From positions 1 to 64,000 of the forward strand of contig NZ_JAFIQY010000012.1 in NCBI RefSeq assembly GCF_022271435.1: a stretch of DNA of 64,000 nucleotides. The letters run 5' to 3'. Below, one piece after another: positions 25,087 through 33,425 of this stretch; the stretch's first letter is position 1, and the number at the start of each line of letters is the position of its first letter. This DNA comes from Streptomyces monomycini (GTDB lineage: Bacteria > Actinomycetota > Actinomycetes > Streptomycetales > Streptomycetaceae). The position numbers were made by a program, and so were the translations under genes. The notes under the pieces were generated by a model, which did not search any database, was not told where the DNA came from, and was given only the letters and a program-made list of their open reading frames with translations.

Positions 25087-26148
25087 TCATGCCCCGAGGA
25101 CCGCGGAGAGGTCGTAGCGGACCGGCTCCTCCAGCTGTGCGTACGTGCACGACGCCGGTTCGCGGTCGGGGCGCCAGCGTCGGAACTGGGCGGTGTGCCG
25201 GAACCGGTCACCCTGCATGTGGTCGTAGGCGACCTCCACCACACGCTCCGGGCGCAGCGGCACCCAGGACAGGTCCTTCTTGCCCGTCCACCGGCTGGGG
25301 CCACCCGGCAGCCGGCCCGCCGCCTGAGCCTCCTCGCTGGTCCACTCCTCCCACGGATGGCCCGCGACGGACTCCATCCGCAGCGGCGCCAGCTCCTCCA
25401 TCAGCTCCTGTCGCCGGCGCATGGGGAAGGAGGCGCACACACCGACGTGCTGGAGGCGGCCCTCCGTGTCGTACAGGCCCAGCAGCAGGGACCCCACGAC
25501 CGGGCCGCTCTTGTGCGGCCGCAGGCCCGCCACGACGCAGTCGGCGGTCCGCTCGTGCTTCGTCTTGACCATCACCCGCCGGCCCGGCCGGTACGGCATC
25601 CCGGGCGGCTTCGCGACGATCCCGTCCAGCCCGGCTCCCTCGTACTGCTCGAACCAGTCGCGGGCCACGTCGAGGTCCTCGGTGACGGGCGCGGTGAACA
25701 CCGGGTCGGCGGCCTCGCGCAGCGCAGTCTCCAGGGCGTCCCTGCGGTCCCGCTGCGGTACGGACATCAGCGACTCGTCGCCCAGCGCCAGCAGGTCGAA
25801 CGCGACGAAGGACGCCGGAGTCACCTCCGCCAGGTGGCGTACCCGGGAGTCGGCGGGGTGGATGCGCTCCAGCAGGGCGTCGAAGTCCAGCCGTCCTTCC
25901 CGGGCGATGACGATCTCACCGTCCAGTACGCAGCGCGGCGGCAGCTCGGTACGCAGGGTCTCCATCAGCTCGGGGAAGTAGCGGGTGAGCGGCTTGCCCG
26001 AACGGCTGCCCAGCTCGATCTCGGCGCCGTCGCGGAAGACGATGGCCCGGAAGCCGTCCCACTTGGCCTCGTACTGTATGCCGGGCGGGATGTCGGGGGC
26101 GGCCTTGGCCAGCATCGGCTCCACCGGGGGCATCACGGGAAGATCCAT
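25087..26148 (-). CDS. ATP-dependent DNA ligase (LigC-like)
   Basis: A 353-residue ligase with the adenylation domain followed by an OB fold. The nucleotide-binding motif is YEAKWDGFRA with catalytic Lys29. Other motifs are LGSRSGKPLTRYFPEL, LDGEIVIA, FVAFDLLAL, GLDGIVAK and RVMVKTKHERTADCVV. It seals nicks using ATP and probably serves NHEJ-type or backup excision repair. It diverges from a LigD-type polymerase gene 89 bp away, with which it presumably works. No ku gene is in the window. Confidence 0.92.
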   Translation of the reverse strand: MDLPVMPPVEPMLAKAAPDIPPGIQYEAKWDGFRAIVFRDGAEIELGSRSGKPLTRYFPELMETLRTELPPRCVLDGEIVIAREGRLDFDALLERIHPADSRVRHLAEVTPASFVAFDLLALGDESLMSVPQRDRRDALETALREAADPVFTAPVTEDLDVARDWFEQYEGAGLDGIVAKPPGMPYRPGRRVMVKTKHERTADCVVAGLRPHKSGPVVGSLLLGLYDTEGRLQHVGVCASFPMRRRQELMEELAPLRMESVAGHPWEEWTSEEAQAAGRLPGGPSRWTGKKDLSWVPLRPERVVEVAYDHMQGDRFRHTAQFRRWRPDREPASCTYAQLEEPVRYDLSAVLGA

Positions 26149-26237
26149 GCGGCGATTGTGCGGCGGGGCCTGCCGTCCGGGCGGCGGTACGCGCCCGCCG
26201 AGGGGCGGTGGGTGCCCGTACGGCCTAGTTTGGGGGC

Positions 26238-27242
26238 ATGGCAGAGTCGCTGGAGCTGGACGTGGGGGGACGGACGGTCCGGGTGTCGCACCCGGACAAG
26301 GTCTACTTCCCGCAGCGCGGCTTCACCAAGGCCGACGTGGTCCGTTACTACCGAAGCGTCGGCGACGGCGTGCTGCGCGCCCTCCGGGACCGGCCCACCA
26401 CGCTGGAGCGGTACCCCGACGGCGTGGGCGGTGAATCGTTTTTCCAGAAGCGTGCGCCGAAGAACCTCCCCGACTGGATCCCCACCGGCCGGATCTCCTT
26501 CCCCAGCGGCCGGTACGCCGACGAGATCTGTCCCACCGAGCCCGCCGCCGTCCTGTGGGCGGCCAACCTCGGCTGTCTGACCTTCCACCCCTGGCCGGTC
26601 CGCCGGAGCGACACCGACCACCCGGACGAGCTGCGCATCGACCTCGACCCGCAGCCGGGCACCGGCTACGCGGACGCGGTACGGGCCGCCCTCGCCCTCC
26701 AGGACGTCCTGGACGGCCTCGGACTCACCGGCTGGCCCAAGACCTCCGGCGGCCGCGGCCTGCACGTCTTCGTGCCCATCGTGCCCGACTGGACCTTCAC
26801 CCAGGTCCGGCGCTCGGCGATCGCGGTGGCCCGGGAGCTGGAGCGGCGCGACCCCGGGCGGATCACCACCTCCTGGTGGAAGGAGGAGCGCGGCGCCAAG
26901 ATCTTCGTGGACTACAACCAGACCGCGCGGGACCGCACCATCGCCAGCGCCTACTCCGTACGGCCCTTCCCGCACGCGCCGGTGTCCGCCCCGCTGCGCT
27001 GGGAGGAACTGGCCGACGCCGTACCGGAGGACTTCGACCTCGGCACCATGCCGGCCCGCTTCGCCGAACTGGGCGACCTGCACGCCACCATGGACCGGCA
27101 CCCCTGCCGCCTGGAGGCCGCGCTCGAACTCGCCGACCGCGACGAGCGCGAGCACGGGCTCGGAGACCTCCCCTACCCGCCGGAGCACCCGAAGGTGAAG
27201 GGCGAACCGAAGCGGGTGCAGCCGAGCCGCGCGAAGAAGTGA
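26238..27242 (+). CDS. LigD-type DNA polymerase/primase domain protein
   Basis: A 334-residue stand-alone polymerase domain of the archaeo-eukaryotic primase superfamily (LigD-Pol/PrimPol type). Visible motifs are SHPDKVYFPQRGFTKADVV, ERYPDGVGGESFFQKRAPKN, ELRIDLDPQPG (catalytic Asp pair), KTSGGRGLHVFVPI and KIFVDYNQTARDRTIASAYS. It fills gaps or adds nucleotides at double-strand breaks before ligation. It is separate from the ligase, as is common in Streptomyces. Confidence 0.92.
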   Translation: MAESLELDVGGRTVRVSHPDKVYFPQRGFTKADVVRYYRSVGDGVLRALRDRPTTLERYPDGVGGESFFQKRAPKNLPDWIPTGRISFPSGRYADEICPTEPAAVLWAANLGCLTFHPWPVRRSDTDHPDELRIDLDPQPGTGYADAVRAALALQDVLDGLGLTGWPKTSGGRGLHVFVPIVPDWTFTQVRRSAIAVARELERRDPGRITTSWWKEERGAKIFVDYNQTARDRTIASAYSVRPFPHAPVSAPLRWEELADAVPEDFDLGTMPARFAELGDLHATMDRHPCRLEAALELADRDEREHGLGDLPYPPEHPKVKGEPKRVQPSRAKK

Positions 27243-27270
27243 CGCGCGGCGCGGGTCCGTCGGGGGAGGC

Positions 27271-27990
27271 TCAGAAGGCCCCCCGTACGCGCAGGTCGCC
27301 ACCGGACGCTCCGTCCGGCGCCCGGGCCGTCGCCGCGTACGCGTCGTCCTTGGCGTCGCGGCCGCCTTCCGCGTGGTTGTACTGGCCCGCGAAGACGTGC
27401 CGCCCGGCGGGCACGGTCCGGCCCGGCTTCAGCGTCCACCGGTAGACCAGCGCACCGTCGTGCTCGTCCACGGACACCGTGAAGTCGGCCGGGGGCAGCG
27501 TGCTCCAGTGACCGGTGGTCGCCACACCGCCGGTCTGGGCGATCCGCAGCTCCACGGTGAGCGTGGTCAGCGGCCGCTTCGTCCGGAGGGTGACGTTGCT
27601 CTGCGCCCAGTAGGTGTTGCTGTACGGGTCCACCGAGCCGTCCGACCACAGCGGGCCGTCCTCGGTGCGGTACGGAATAGCGGGGGAGGCGCGCCGGTCC
27701 TCGTCCGGTCCGGCGGGGCCGGCCGGGCGCGTCGTCACCTTTCCCGGGCCGGGAGGCTGCACGACCGTCGCCACCGTGTAACCACCGGCGACGAGCGCCC
27801 CCACCGTCGCGGCGGCCGCGAGGGCGACCCGCGGCCACGACCGGTACGGCGCCGACCGGCGGCGCGACGCCGTACCGCTCCCGGCGGAACCCGCCATGCC
27901 GCGCTCCACCCGCGCGAGCATCCGGGCGCGGTCGGGGCGGTGGGCCTGCGCCGCGTCACGCAGCTGACCGCGCACGTCGTCGTCCCCCAT
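27271..27990 (-). CDS. Membrane protein coupled to a SigE-family sigma factor
   Basis: A 239-residue protein with a cytoplasmic N-terminus, one membrane helix (VALAAAATVGALVAGGYTVA) and a ~150-residue extracellular region. ATG 27990 is preceded by GGAGGAA and overlaps the sigma-factor stop (TGATG), so the two are co-translated. Its position suggests an anti-sigma or sensor role. There is no zinc-binding HxxxCxxC anti-sigma motif and I do not recognise the extracellular domain, so the role is inferred from context. Confidence 0.75.
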   Translation of the reverse strand: MGDDDVRGQLRDAAQAHRPDRARMLARVERGMAGSAGSGTASRRRSAPYRSWPRVALAAAATVGALVAGGYTVATVVQPPGPGKVTTRPAGPAGPDEDRRASPAIPYRTEDGPLWSDGSVDPYSNTYWAQSNVTLRTKRPLTTLTVELRIAQTGGVATTGHWSTLPPADFTVSVDEHDGALVYRWTLKPGRTVPAGRHVFAGQYNHAEGGRDAKDDAYAATARAPDGASGGDLRVRGAF

Positions 27991-28556
27991 CACTTCCTCC
28001 TCCCCGCGAGGTCGTCCACGACCCCCGCGCCCAGGTGCCGCTGGAGTTCCGTCAGGCCGCGGGAGGTCTGGCTCTTGACCGTTCCGACCGATATGCCCAG
28101 CGCCAGGGCGGTGTCCCGTTCCGACAGGTCGAACGCGTGCCGCAGCACCACGCACGCGCGCTTACGGAACGGCAGCCGCTCCAGCGCCTGCCGGACGTCC
28201 ACGACGGCGGCCACGTCGGGGCCGTCCGACCGCTCGGAGCGCTGGGACCAGAACAGGGCGACCCGGCGCCGCTCGCGCACGGTGCTGCGAATGCGGCCGC
28301 GGGCCATGTTGGCCACCACACCCCGGGCGTAGGCCACCGGGTGTTCCGCGTCGCGCACGCGGTCCCAGCGGTGCCACAGGGCGAGCAGCGCGTCCGCCGC
28401 CAGGTCGTCGGCGGCGTCCGTCTCCCCGGTGAGCAGGTGGGCCAGGCGGGCCAGTTCGGCGTGGTGGCGTTCGAAGAAGGCGTGGAACTCCGCCGACGCC
28501 TCAGCGGTGCAGGGGGCGTCGCGTGCGCTTCTCGGAGGGGCGGCGGACGAGATCAT
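27990..28556 (-). CDS. RNA polymerase ECF sigma factor, SigE family
   Basis: A 188-residue ECF sigma factor. Region 2 is FHAFFERHHAELARLAHLL, TGETDAADDLAADALLALWH and RWDRV. Region 4 is ALERLPFRKRACVVLRHAFD and LSERDTALALGISVGTVKSQ (the recognition helix), then TSRGL. It would direct RNA polymerase to a stress or envelope regulon. ATG 28556 has GGAGGG five bases upstream. The frame is open to 28817 through a repeat, but that extension lacks support. Confidence 0.9.
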   Translation of the reverse strand: MISSAAPPRSARDAPCTAEASAEFHAFFERHHAELARLAHLLTGETDAADDLAADALLALWHRWDRVRDAEHPVAYARGVVANMARGRIRSTVRERRRVALFWSQRSERSDGPDVAAVVDVRQALERLPFRKRACVVLRHAFDLSERDTALALGISVGTVKSQTSRGLTELQRHLGAGVVDDLAGRRK

Positions 28557-28659
28557 GCCGGCCCTCCGGGACGCGGCGGCTGCGGCCGGTGACCGATGCG
28601 GGGGAAGGGGCTGACCACGGGCGGGCTCTCTCGGTCGGGGACACTCTGTCAGCCCCTCA

Positions 28660-28764
28660 GTTGCCGCCGGTTCGGGAAAGGTTGCCGCCGGGGTGGAAAA
28701 GGTCGCCGCCGGGGTGGGAAGAGTTGCCGTTGGTGCGGAGAAGGTTGCCGCCGTCGCGGGAAAG
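28660..28764. repeat. Five tandem 21-bp repeats upstream of the sigma-factor gene
   Basis: Units 28660-28680, 28681-28701, 28702-28722, 28723-28743 and 28744-28764 follow the pattern GTTGCCGCCGG..CGGGAAAG with substitutions and no indels. They lie about 100-210 bp upstream of the sigma-factor ATG, in the 329-bp gap before the PIN-like gene. The unit length is two helical turns, so protein-binding sites in phase are possible. It would encode heptapeptides if translated. Confidence 0.8.
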
Positions 28765-28885
28765 GTCTTCGTCGTCCGCCGGACCACCGTCGCCGTCGCA
28801 CGGACGGAGCTCCCCACGGGCGCGTCACGTGGGGAGCTCCGCCGTCAGGCCCGGGGCCGGGCCGCGGGGTGCGGAGCGTCCGGCG

Positions 28886-29497
28886 TCACTTGCACGCGGC
28901 CGCCGCCCGCACGGGGGAGGCGGGCGAGGGCCGGGAGGCGGGGGAGAGGCGGTTCGCGAACCGCAGCCGCTCCACCGGGTAGGCCTTCGGGTACGTCCGG
29001 TTGATGATCTCCAGGTTGTTGGCGAGCCGCACGTCCGCGGTGATCAGGGAGAGGCGCAGCATCTTGGTCTGGCCGACCACCTGGGTGTCCTTGGCCTCCA
29101 GGTTCTGCCCCGTCGCGGCGGCCCGGGCCCGCAGTTTGTCGATCACGGCGGTGCTCGCGTAGGTGCTGCTCTTCTTTCCCGACCGGTTCTTCAGGAAGGT
29201 GTTGAGCCAGGCCCGTTCCGTGTTGCCGCCTGCTCCGAACTCACTGTTCACCTGCGGCACGATGCACGGCCGCCGCTTTCCCATGGCGGTGTCGAGCCGG
29301 TTCAGGTACGCCGTGGACTGCTTGGCGTGGATCAGGACACCGGTGTCCAGCGAGACGTACTCCTTCGCGGCCCGGGGGGAGGTGTGGGACGGCTCGGGGG
29401 GTGTGGCGGCGGGTGCGGCCGCCGCGGACAGCGCGGTCGCCGTCACGGCCAGGCAGACGGCTATCAGGGACTTCCTTACGGGCGCTGTGTGACGCAT
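28886..29497 (-). CDS. Secreted PIN-domain-like protein
   Basis: A 203-residue protein with a clear Sec signal peptide (MRHTAPVRKSLIAVCLAVTA... cleaved near AAAAPAA). The mature part has the acidic tetrad spacing of PIN nucleases: Asp51 (YVSLDTGVLI), Glu86 (VNSEFGAGG), Asp137 (EAKDTQVVGQT) and Asp155 (LSLITADVRLANN). PIN domains cleave RNA, usually inside cells. Export would be unusual and might mean a secreted toxin or a non-catalytic use. ATG 29497 is preceded by AGGAAAG. The PIN assignment rests on motif spacing only. Confidence 0.6.
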   Translation of the reverse strand: MRHTAPVRKSLIAVCLAVTATALSAAAAPAATPPEPSHTSPRAAKEYVSLDTGVLIHAKQSTAYLNRLDTAMGKRRPCIVPQVNSEFGAGGNTERAWLNTFLKNRSGKKSSTYASTAVIDKLRARAAATGQNLEAKDTQVVGQTKMLRLSLITADVRLANNLEIINRTYPKAYPVERLRFANRLSPASRPSPASPVRAAAACK

Positions 29498-29781
29498 GTC
29501 TTTCCTACCTGCTTTCGGGGTGGGCGGATCGGCGACGTCCCCGGTGTTCCGGGGGCGTGGCGGACGCGGGTGGCAGGAAAGGGGTGCCCGGCGGGGCGGC
29601 ACTCGGCATGAGCCGGACGGCAATGTCGCACGAACCGGTGAATACGGGGCGGGGCGGGCCAACCGGTGCCGGCGGGCTCCCGCACGGGTGCGGGGCCGAC
29701 TCCGCCAGCCTCCGGGAAGCGCTTCCTTCCGGGGCCCCGGGCGCGTTCACCAGCTGTGGCAGGGCGCCGGTCCGCGGGCCG

Positions 29782-29816
29782 GCAGCATTGCTGCACATGG
29801 CGGAGCGCACGCTCCG
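29782..29816. terminator. Pair of hairpins downstream of the HAD gene
   Basis: GCAGCA-T-TGCTGC (29782-29794) and CGGAGCG-CA-CGCTCCG (29801-29816) are adjacent perfect palindromes just past the HAD phosphatase stop. The rest of the 338-bp gap (29498-29835) shows no gene and should hold the promoter of the PIN-like gene. Confidence 0.45.
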
Positions 29817-29835
29817 TGATCCCACGGGCAAAGGA

Positions 29836-30579
29836 CTACCGGACCCGCCGGTCCTCGTACTTCTCGTCCTTCGTGATCCACCGGTGCGCGGCGTCCGCCG
29901 TGAAATCCTTCTGTCCGCCCGGCAGGAACAGTCTCGCGCTGCCGAACGCCGGGTCCGTCGCCGTCTCCGGTACGTACGGGATCGCCACGCACCGCATCCC
30001 GGCCCGGCGTGCCGCCTCGGCGCCGGGCGGCGCGTCCTCCAGCACCACGCAGGTCTCCGGCGCGGCACCCAGCCGCCGTGCCGCTTCCAGGAAGACGTCG
30101 GGCGCCGGCTTGCCCTGCGCGACCTCCTCGGCGGAGACGAGAACCGTCAGCCACGCGTCCAGGCCGGTGGCCGCGAGCACCGTCTCGATCGCGGACCGCG
30201 AGGAGCCGGAGGCCACCGCCATCGGGTGCCCGGCCGTGTGCAGCCGCTCCACGAACGTCCGCATCTCGGGGAAGACCTCGGTGTGCGCCCGGGCCAGTTC
30301 GAGGTAGGCGCGGTTCTTGCCGGCCAGCAGCTCGTCGACGGGCGCGTCGATGCCGTACTCCCGCTGGAGCGTCTCCAGGGTCTCGCGGGTGCCGATGCCG
30401 ATGAAGCGGGTGTGGTGTTCCCAGGTGAAGTCGGTGACGCCGTACTGGGCGAGGACCCTGCGTCCCGCCTCGTAGTAGTTCGGCTCGCTGTCCACGAGCG
30501 TGCCGTCCAGGTCGAAGATGACGGGCGAGGGGGAAGCGGCGGGAGGAGTGGCGGGGGAAGCGCCGGCGGAAATGCTCAT
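29836..30579 (-). CDS. HAD-superfamily hydrolase (beta-phosphoglucomutase/phosphatase type)
   Basis: A 247-residue HAD protein with motif I FDLDGTLVDSEP (nucleophile Asp), a helical cap, motif II AVASGSS, motif III Lys (GKPAPDVFLEAARRLG) and motif IV VVLEDAPPGAEAARRAGM. It probably dephosphorylates a small sugar phosphate or nucleotide; the substrate cannot be told from sequence. It lies 24 bp downstream of the Lrp regulator on the same strand and is probably co-transcribed. Confidence 0.9.
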   Translation of the reverse strand: MSISAGASPATPPAASPSPVIFDLDGTLVDSEPNYYEAGRRVLAQYGVTDFTWEHHTRFIGIGTRETLETLQREYGIDAPVDELLAGKNRAYLELARAHTEVFPEMRTFVERLHTAGHPMAVASGSSRSAIETVLAATGLDAWLTVLVSAEEVAQGKPAPDVFLEAARRLGAAPETCVVLEDAPPGAEAARRAGMRCVAIPYVPETATDPAFGSARLFLPGGQKDFTADAAHRWITKDEKYEDRRVR

Positions 30580-30603
30580 GGGGCCAGCATGCCAAGGCGC
30601 CTG

Positions 30604-31083
30604 TCAGCGCGGCCCGGTGGTCCCGCCCACCGCTTCGACCAGCGGCAGCATCCGGTGCGGCACCCGTTCCCGCAGGGCCACCTCGGTCCGCGTACGGACC
30701 ACGCCCGACATCTTGATCAGCCGCTGGATCACGTCCTCCAGGTGCGCCGCGTCCCGGGCGACGACCCGTGTGATCAGGTCGCCGCCGCCGGTCGTGGAGA
30801 ACGCCTCGATGATCTCCGGTACCTCGGCCAGCTCGTCGGCGACGTCTTCCAGGTGCCCCTGGGTGACCTCGATGTGCACGAAGGCGAGCACGGGATGGCC
30901 GAGCGCGGCGGGCGAGAGGCGGGGCCCGTACGCGGTGATCACCCCGTCCCGCTCCAGCCGGTCCAGACGCGCCTGGACGGTGCCCCGGGCGATGCCGAGG
31001 ATACGGGCGTACTCCCGCACGCTGGTGCGCGGCTGCTCCAGCAGCAGCCGCAGGATCTTCGCGTCGAGCGTGTCCACGGCCAT
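30604..31083 (-). CDS. Lrp/AsnC-family transcriptional regulator
   Basis: A 159-residue regulator with an N-terminal helix-turn-helix (LDAKILRLLLEQPRTSVREY, ARILGIARGTVQARLDRLER) and a C-terminal RAM effector domain (GHPVLAFVHIEVTQGHLEDV, FSTTGGGDLITRVVARDAAH). It should bind DNA as an oligomer responding to amino acids. A perfect inverted repeat 45 bp upstream is a candidate autoregulatory operator. Its target may include the HAD gene behind it. Confidence 0.92.
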   Translation of the reverse strand: MAVDTLDAKILRLLLEQPRTSVREYARILGIARGTVQARLDRLERDGVITAYGPRLSPAALGHPVLAFVHIEVTQGHLEDVADELAEVPEIIEAFSTTGGGDLITRVVARDAAHLEDVIQRLIKMSGVVRTRTEVALRERVPHRMLPLVEAVGGTTGPR

Positions 31084-31127
31084 GGGCCAACGGCCTCCTC
31101 GGGGGCGGTACGGGGTTCGACGACTGT

Positions 31128-31145
31128 ACCAACGGCCCAGTTGGT
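31128..31145. promoter_or_regulatory. Inverted repeat upstream of the Lrp gene
   Basis: ACCAAC-GGCCCA-GTTGGT has perfect 6-bp arms and lies 45 bp upstream of the Lrp start codon. A related GGCCAACGGCC element lies at the start codon (31085-31095). It is a plausible autoregulatory site. Confidence 0.5.
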
Positions 31146-31200
31146 GGCGTGTAGGGGCGGTCGGTGGCCAGGGCTGGAAGCCACCGCGTAGTGGTCGCCC

Positions 31201-31232
31201 GGCCAGCGGCCAGCGGCCAGCGGCCAGCGGCC
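31201..31232. repeat. 7-bp tandem repeat (GGCCAGC, about 4.6 copies)
   Basis: GGCCAGC is repeated without error four times and followed by GGCC, in the gap between the Lrp gene and the YeeE/YedE gene. It is a simple-sequence repeat prone to slippage. Confidence 0.8.
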
Positions 31233-31301
31233 GGCAGCCGGCGGCCCTCAGGCGCCGGCGCCGGCCGCCGTCACCTGTCGGCTGTCATTCACCGTCATCT
31301 G

Positions 31302-32594
31302 TCAGCAGACACCGTCGCCGGGCTTCGGGTTGGCCAGCCGGAAGACGGGCCGCAGTTTCAGACCTGCCCAGGTGCCGAGCAGTGCCGTCGCACCCCAGAT
31401 CCAGCCGTGCAGGCTGCCGGAGGCGATGCCGGCGAGGTAGGCACCGATGTTGCAGCCGCCGGCCAGCCGGGCACCGATGCCCATCAGCACGCCGCCCGCG
31501 ACCGCCGCGACCGCGGTGCGCCAGGGGGTGCCCCGGTGCAGGGCCCAGGTGCCGCCCAGAGCGGCCGCCACCGCCGCGCCGATCATGATGCCGATGTCGG
31601 TGAGGCTGGTCTTGTCGGCCAGTACGGGGCTGGACAGCGTGTGGGCGTTCGCAGGCTTCTGCCAGTACGACCAGGTCTCCGGATGCCCACCCAGCGCGCT
31701 CACCAGCTTCGCGCCCCACAGGCTGAACGCGCTGGTCACACCCCACGCCCCGCCGGACACGAGGAGCACGCCACCGCCCAGTACCGCCAATACCACCGCG
31801 CCGGTGGCCAGCGGCCACGAGCCGCGCAGGACACGTGCGGCCCGGGTCTTCGCCGACGGCACCGGGCCGGTCGGCGGCGGGTTGCGGCGTGCCTGGACCG
31901 CCCGGCTGACGGCCACGACGGCGGCCAGCGCCAGGATCGTGACGGCCCACGAGCCGAACCAGCCGATGTGGTCGGCGAACACGACGGGCTCGAACGCGGG
32001 CAGGTCCCGCCACAGGTCGAACTGCCAGGCGGCCAGGGTCGAACCCGCGATGAAACCGCCCAGCGTCAGCACGATGGAGGTCTGTCCCGACCCCACCGCG
32101 AACAGCGTGCCGGAGGCGCAGGCACCGCCCAGCTGCATACCGACGGCGAACACGAACGAGCCGAGGAGCAGCCCCACGCCGAGCGGCCCGCCGGAGGGCT
32201 CGGGAGTCGATCCGAACAGTCCGGTGCCGGCGCCGATGACCAGGGCGAACAGCGTGGCCGTCGTTCCCAGCAGGAGCGCGTGGGCGCGCAGCCCGGCCCC
32301 GTTGCCGACGGTGACCAGCTGCCGCCACGCCGAGGTGAACCCGAACCGCGAGTGGAACAGGGCCACCCCCAGCCCGAGCCCGAGCAGCAGCAGGACGCCG
32401 GGCTTCGCCCCGTACGACGCGAAGACGTGGCCCGCCAGCGCCACGGCGATCAGCAGGCCGACGGCGAGCGGCAGACGGCGGACGGGCGGGGCCGGAGGAG
32501 CGGCGGGCCGGGGCCGGGAGGTGGGGGAGGGGGCGAGCAGGGGCGCGGCGGGGCGGGGGGTTCCGACGAGCGGGTCAGGGGGAGCTGTGGTCAC
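31302..32594 (-). CDS. YeeE/YedE-family sulfur-compound transporter
   Basis: About 430 residues with a Pro/Ala-rich cytoplasmic N-terminus and around ten membrane segments. The two family cysteine motifs are present: GMQLGGACASGTLFAVG and GARLAGGCNIGAYLAGIASG. The related thiosulfate transporter TsuA uses such cysteines to pass thiosulfate. GTG 32594 is chosen with GGAG seven bases upstream. A short cysteine-containing frame lies 190 bp upstream and may be a leader. Confidence 0.87.
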   Translation of the reverse strand: MTTAPPDPLVGTPRPAAPLLAPSPTSRPRPAAPPAPPVRRLPLAVGLLIAVALAGHVFASYGAKPGVLLLLGLGLGVALFHSRFGFTSAWRQLVTVGNGAGLRAHALLLGTTATLFALVIGAGTGLFGSTPEPSGGPLGVGLLLGSFVFAVGMQLGGACASGTLFAVGSGQTSIVLTLGGFIAGSTLAAWQFDLWRDLPAFEPVVFADHIGWFGSWAVTILALAAVVAVSRAVQARRNPPPTGPVPSAKTRAARVLRGSWPLATGAVVLAVLGGGVLLVSGGAWGVTSAFSLWGAKLVSALGGHPETWSYWQKPANAHTLSSPVLADKTSLTDIGIMIGAAVAAALGGTWALHRGTPWRTAVAAVAGGVLMGIGARLAGGCNIGAYLAGIASGSLHGWIWGATALLGTWAGLKLRPVFRLANPKPGDGVC

Positions 32595-32784
32595 AGCGGG
32601 CTCCGTGAGGTGAGCGGTGAGCGGCGGGCCGAGCAGCGGGGAGGGGCGTACGGCGCGGCGCGGGGCGGGACGGCACAGGGCGGTGCCCCGGGTGCCCGAG
32701 GCGCACGTCACCCCGGAAAGGCCGGGGGCGGGGAAGCGGTGATCACGGACGTCGGCGCCTTCGGTGCGGCGCCGGCGGCAGGCT

Positions 32785-32868
32785 TCAGCGGGGACAGAGC
32801 CCGTCGTCGACGCACCAGGCCGAGTTCGCGAAGAGCGCGAGACAGAGGAGGCGTGCGGGTGCGGACAT
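32785..32868 (-). CDS. Candidate short leader peptide upstream of YeeE/YedE
   Basis: A 27-codon frame with Cys residues at 9, 19 and 25, reading LLCLALFANSAWCVDDGLCP near its end. It has the same length and orientation as the ssu leader and lies upstream of another sulfur transporter. No strong Shine-Dalgarno sequence is visible. Leader function is inferred from position and cysteine content. Confidence 0.4.
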   Translation of the reverse strand: MSAPARLLCLALFANSAWCVDDGLCPR

Positions 32869-33067
32869 GACGACGAGGGTAATGCGTGGGCGTTGCACGC
32901 GGTCGCGGTGTTCCGTCATGTGGACGGGTGGATGAGACGCGGTGAGACGGGGATGGGGTACGGCACTGGGAAGTGAACTGGGCACGGCGGGGATGCGGGC
33001 GGGGCGCGGGCCCGGAAAGGGGACGATTCGAGCCGTCGGGCCATCCTTCGCGCCAATGGCCACCTGC

Positions 33068-33134
33068 TGGCCCAGGCGACGTTGTCGAAGCTGGGCCAAT
33101 GGCACAGTCTTTTCCGGCTCTGTTGAGCCAACAG
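33068..33134. promoter_or_regulatory. Inverted repeats between the YeeE/YedE and FUSC genes
   Basis: TGGCCCAG (33068-33075) pairs with CTGGGCCA (33091-33098) across a 15-base spacer. A second perfect repeat, CTGTTG-AGC-CAACAG, lies at 33120-33134. Both sit in the 830-bp divergent gap 32595-33425, which holds no convincing gene apart from the short leader candidate. They are candidate operators. Confidence 0.45.
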
Positions 33135-33297
33135 CAGTGTTGATGTTGTCATAGGCGAGTCGATGGCGCTGCGGATCTCCGCGGCGCCTTTTTGATGCGA
33201 AGACGCGGAGCCGCGCCCACGGAGCGGCGCGCCGGCGGCCGCGTCACCGAGCCGAGGCAGCGGAGCCGCAGAGCGGAGCCGAAGCGCCGGGCCGAAC

Positions 33298-33377
33298 GAC
33301 AACAGAGCTGTACGACGACAGAGCTGCACGACAACAGAGCTGCACGACAACAGAGCTGAAGTGACACCGAGCTGATC
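33298..33377. repeat. 16-bp tandem repeats before the FUSC gene
   Basis: GACAACAGAGCTGTAC (33298-33313) is repeated with 1-3 changes at 33314-33329, 33330-33345 and 33346-33361, then once more in degenerate form to 33377. The array ends about 50 bp before the GTG start of the FUSC gene. Confidence 0.8.
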
Positions 33378-33425
33378 GACACAGGGTCGAACAGCACAGA
33401 ACTGATCGCCAAGGGGTGGGAAACC

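Noticed and set aside
27271..27990. Classic zinc anti-sigma factor
   Set aside because: The coupled gene lacks the HxxxCxxC motif, so it is described only as a coupled membrane protein.
28660..28764. CRISPR array
   Set aside because: Repeats are directly abutting with no spacers and only 21 bp long. The same reasoning removes the arrays at 31201 and 33298.
28557..28817. Upstream extension of the sigma factor through the 21-bp repeats
   Set aside because: In-frame, but ATG 28556 has an excellent ribosome site and the family starts there; the extension is low-complexity Pro/Ala/Thr text.
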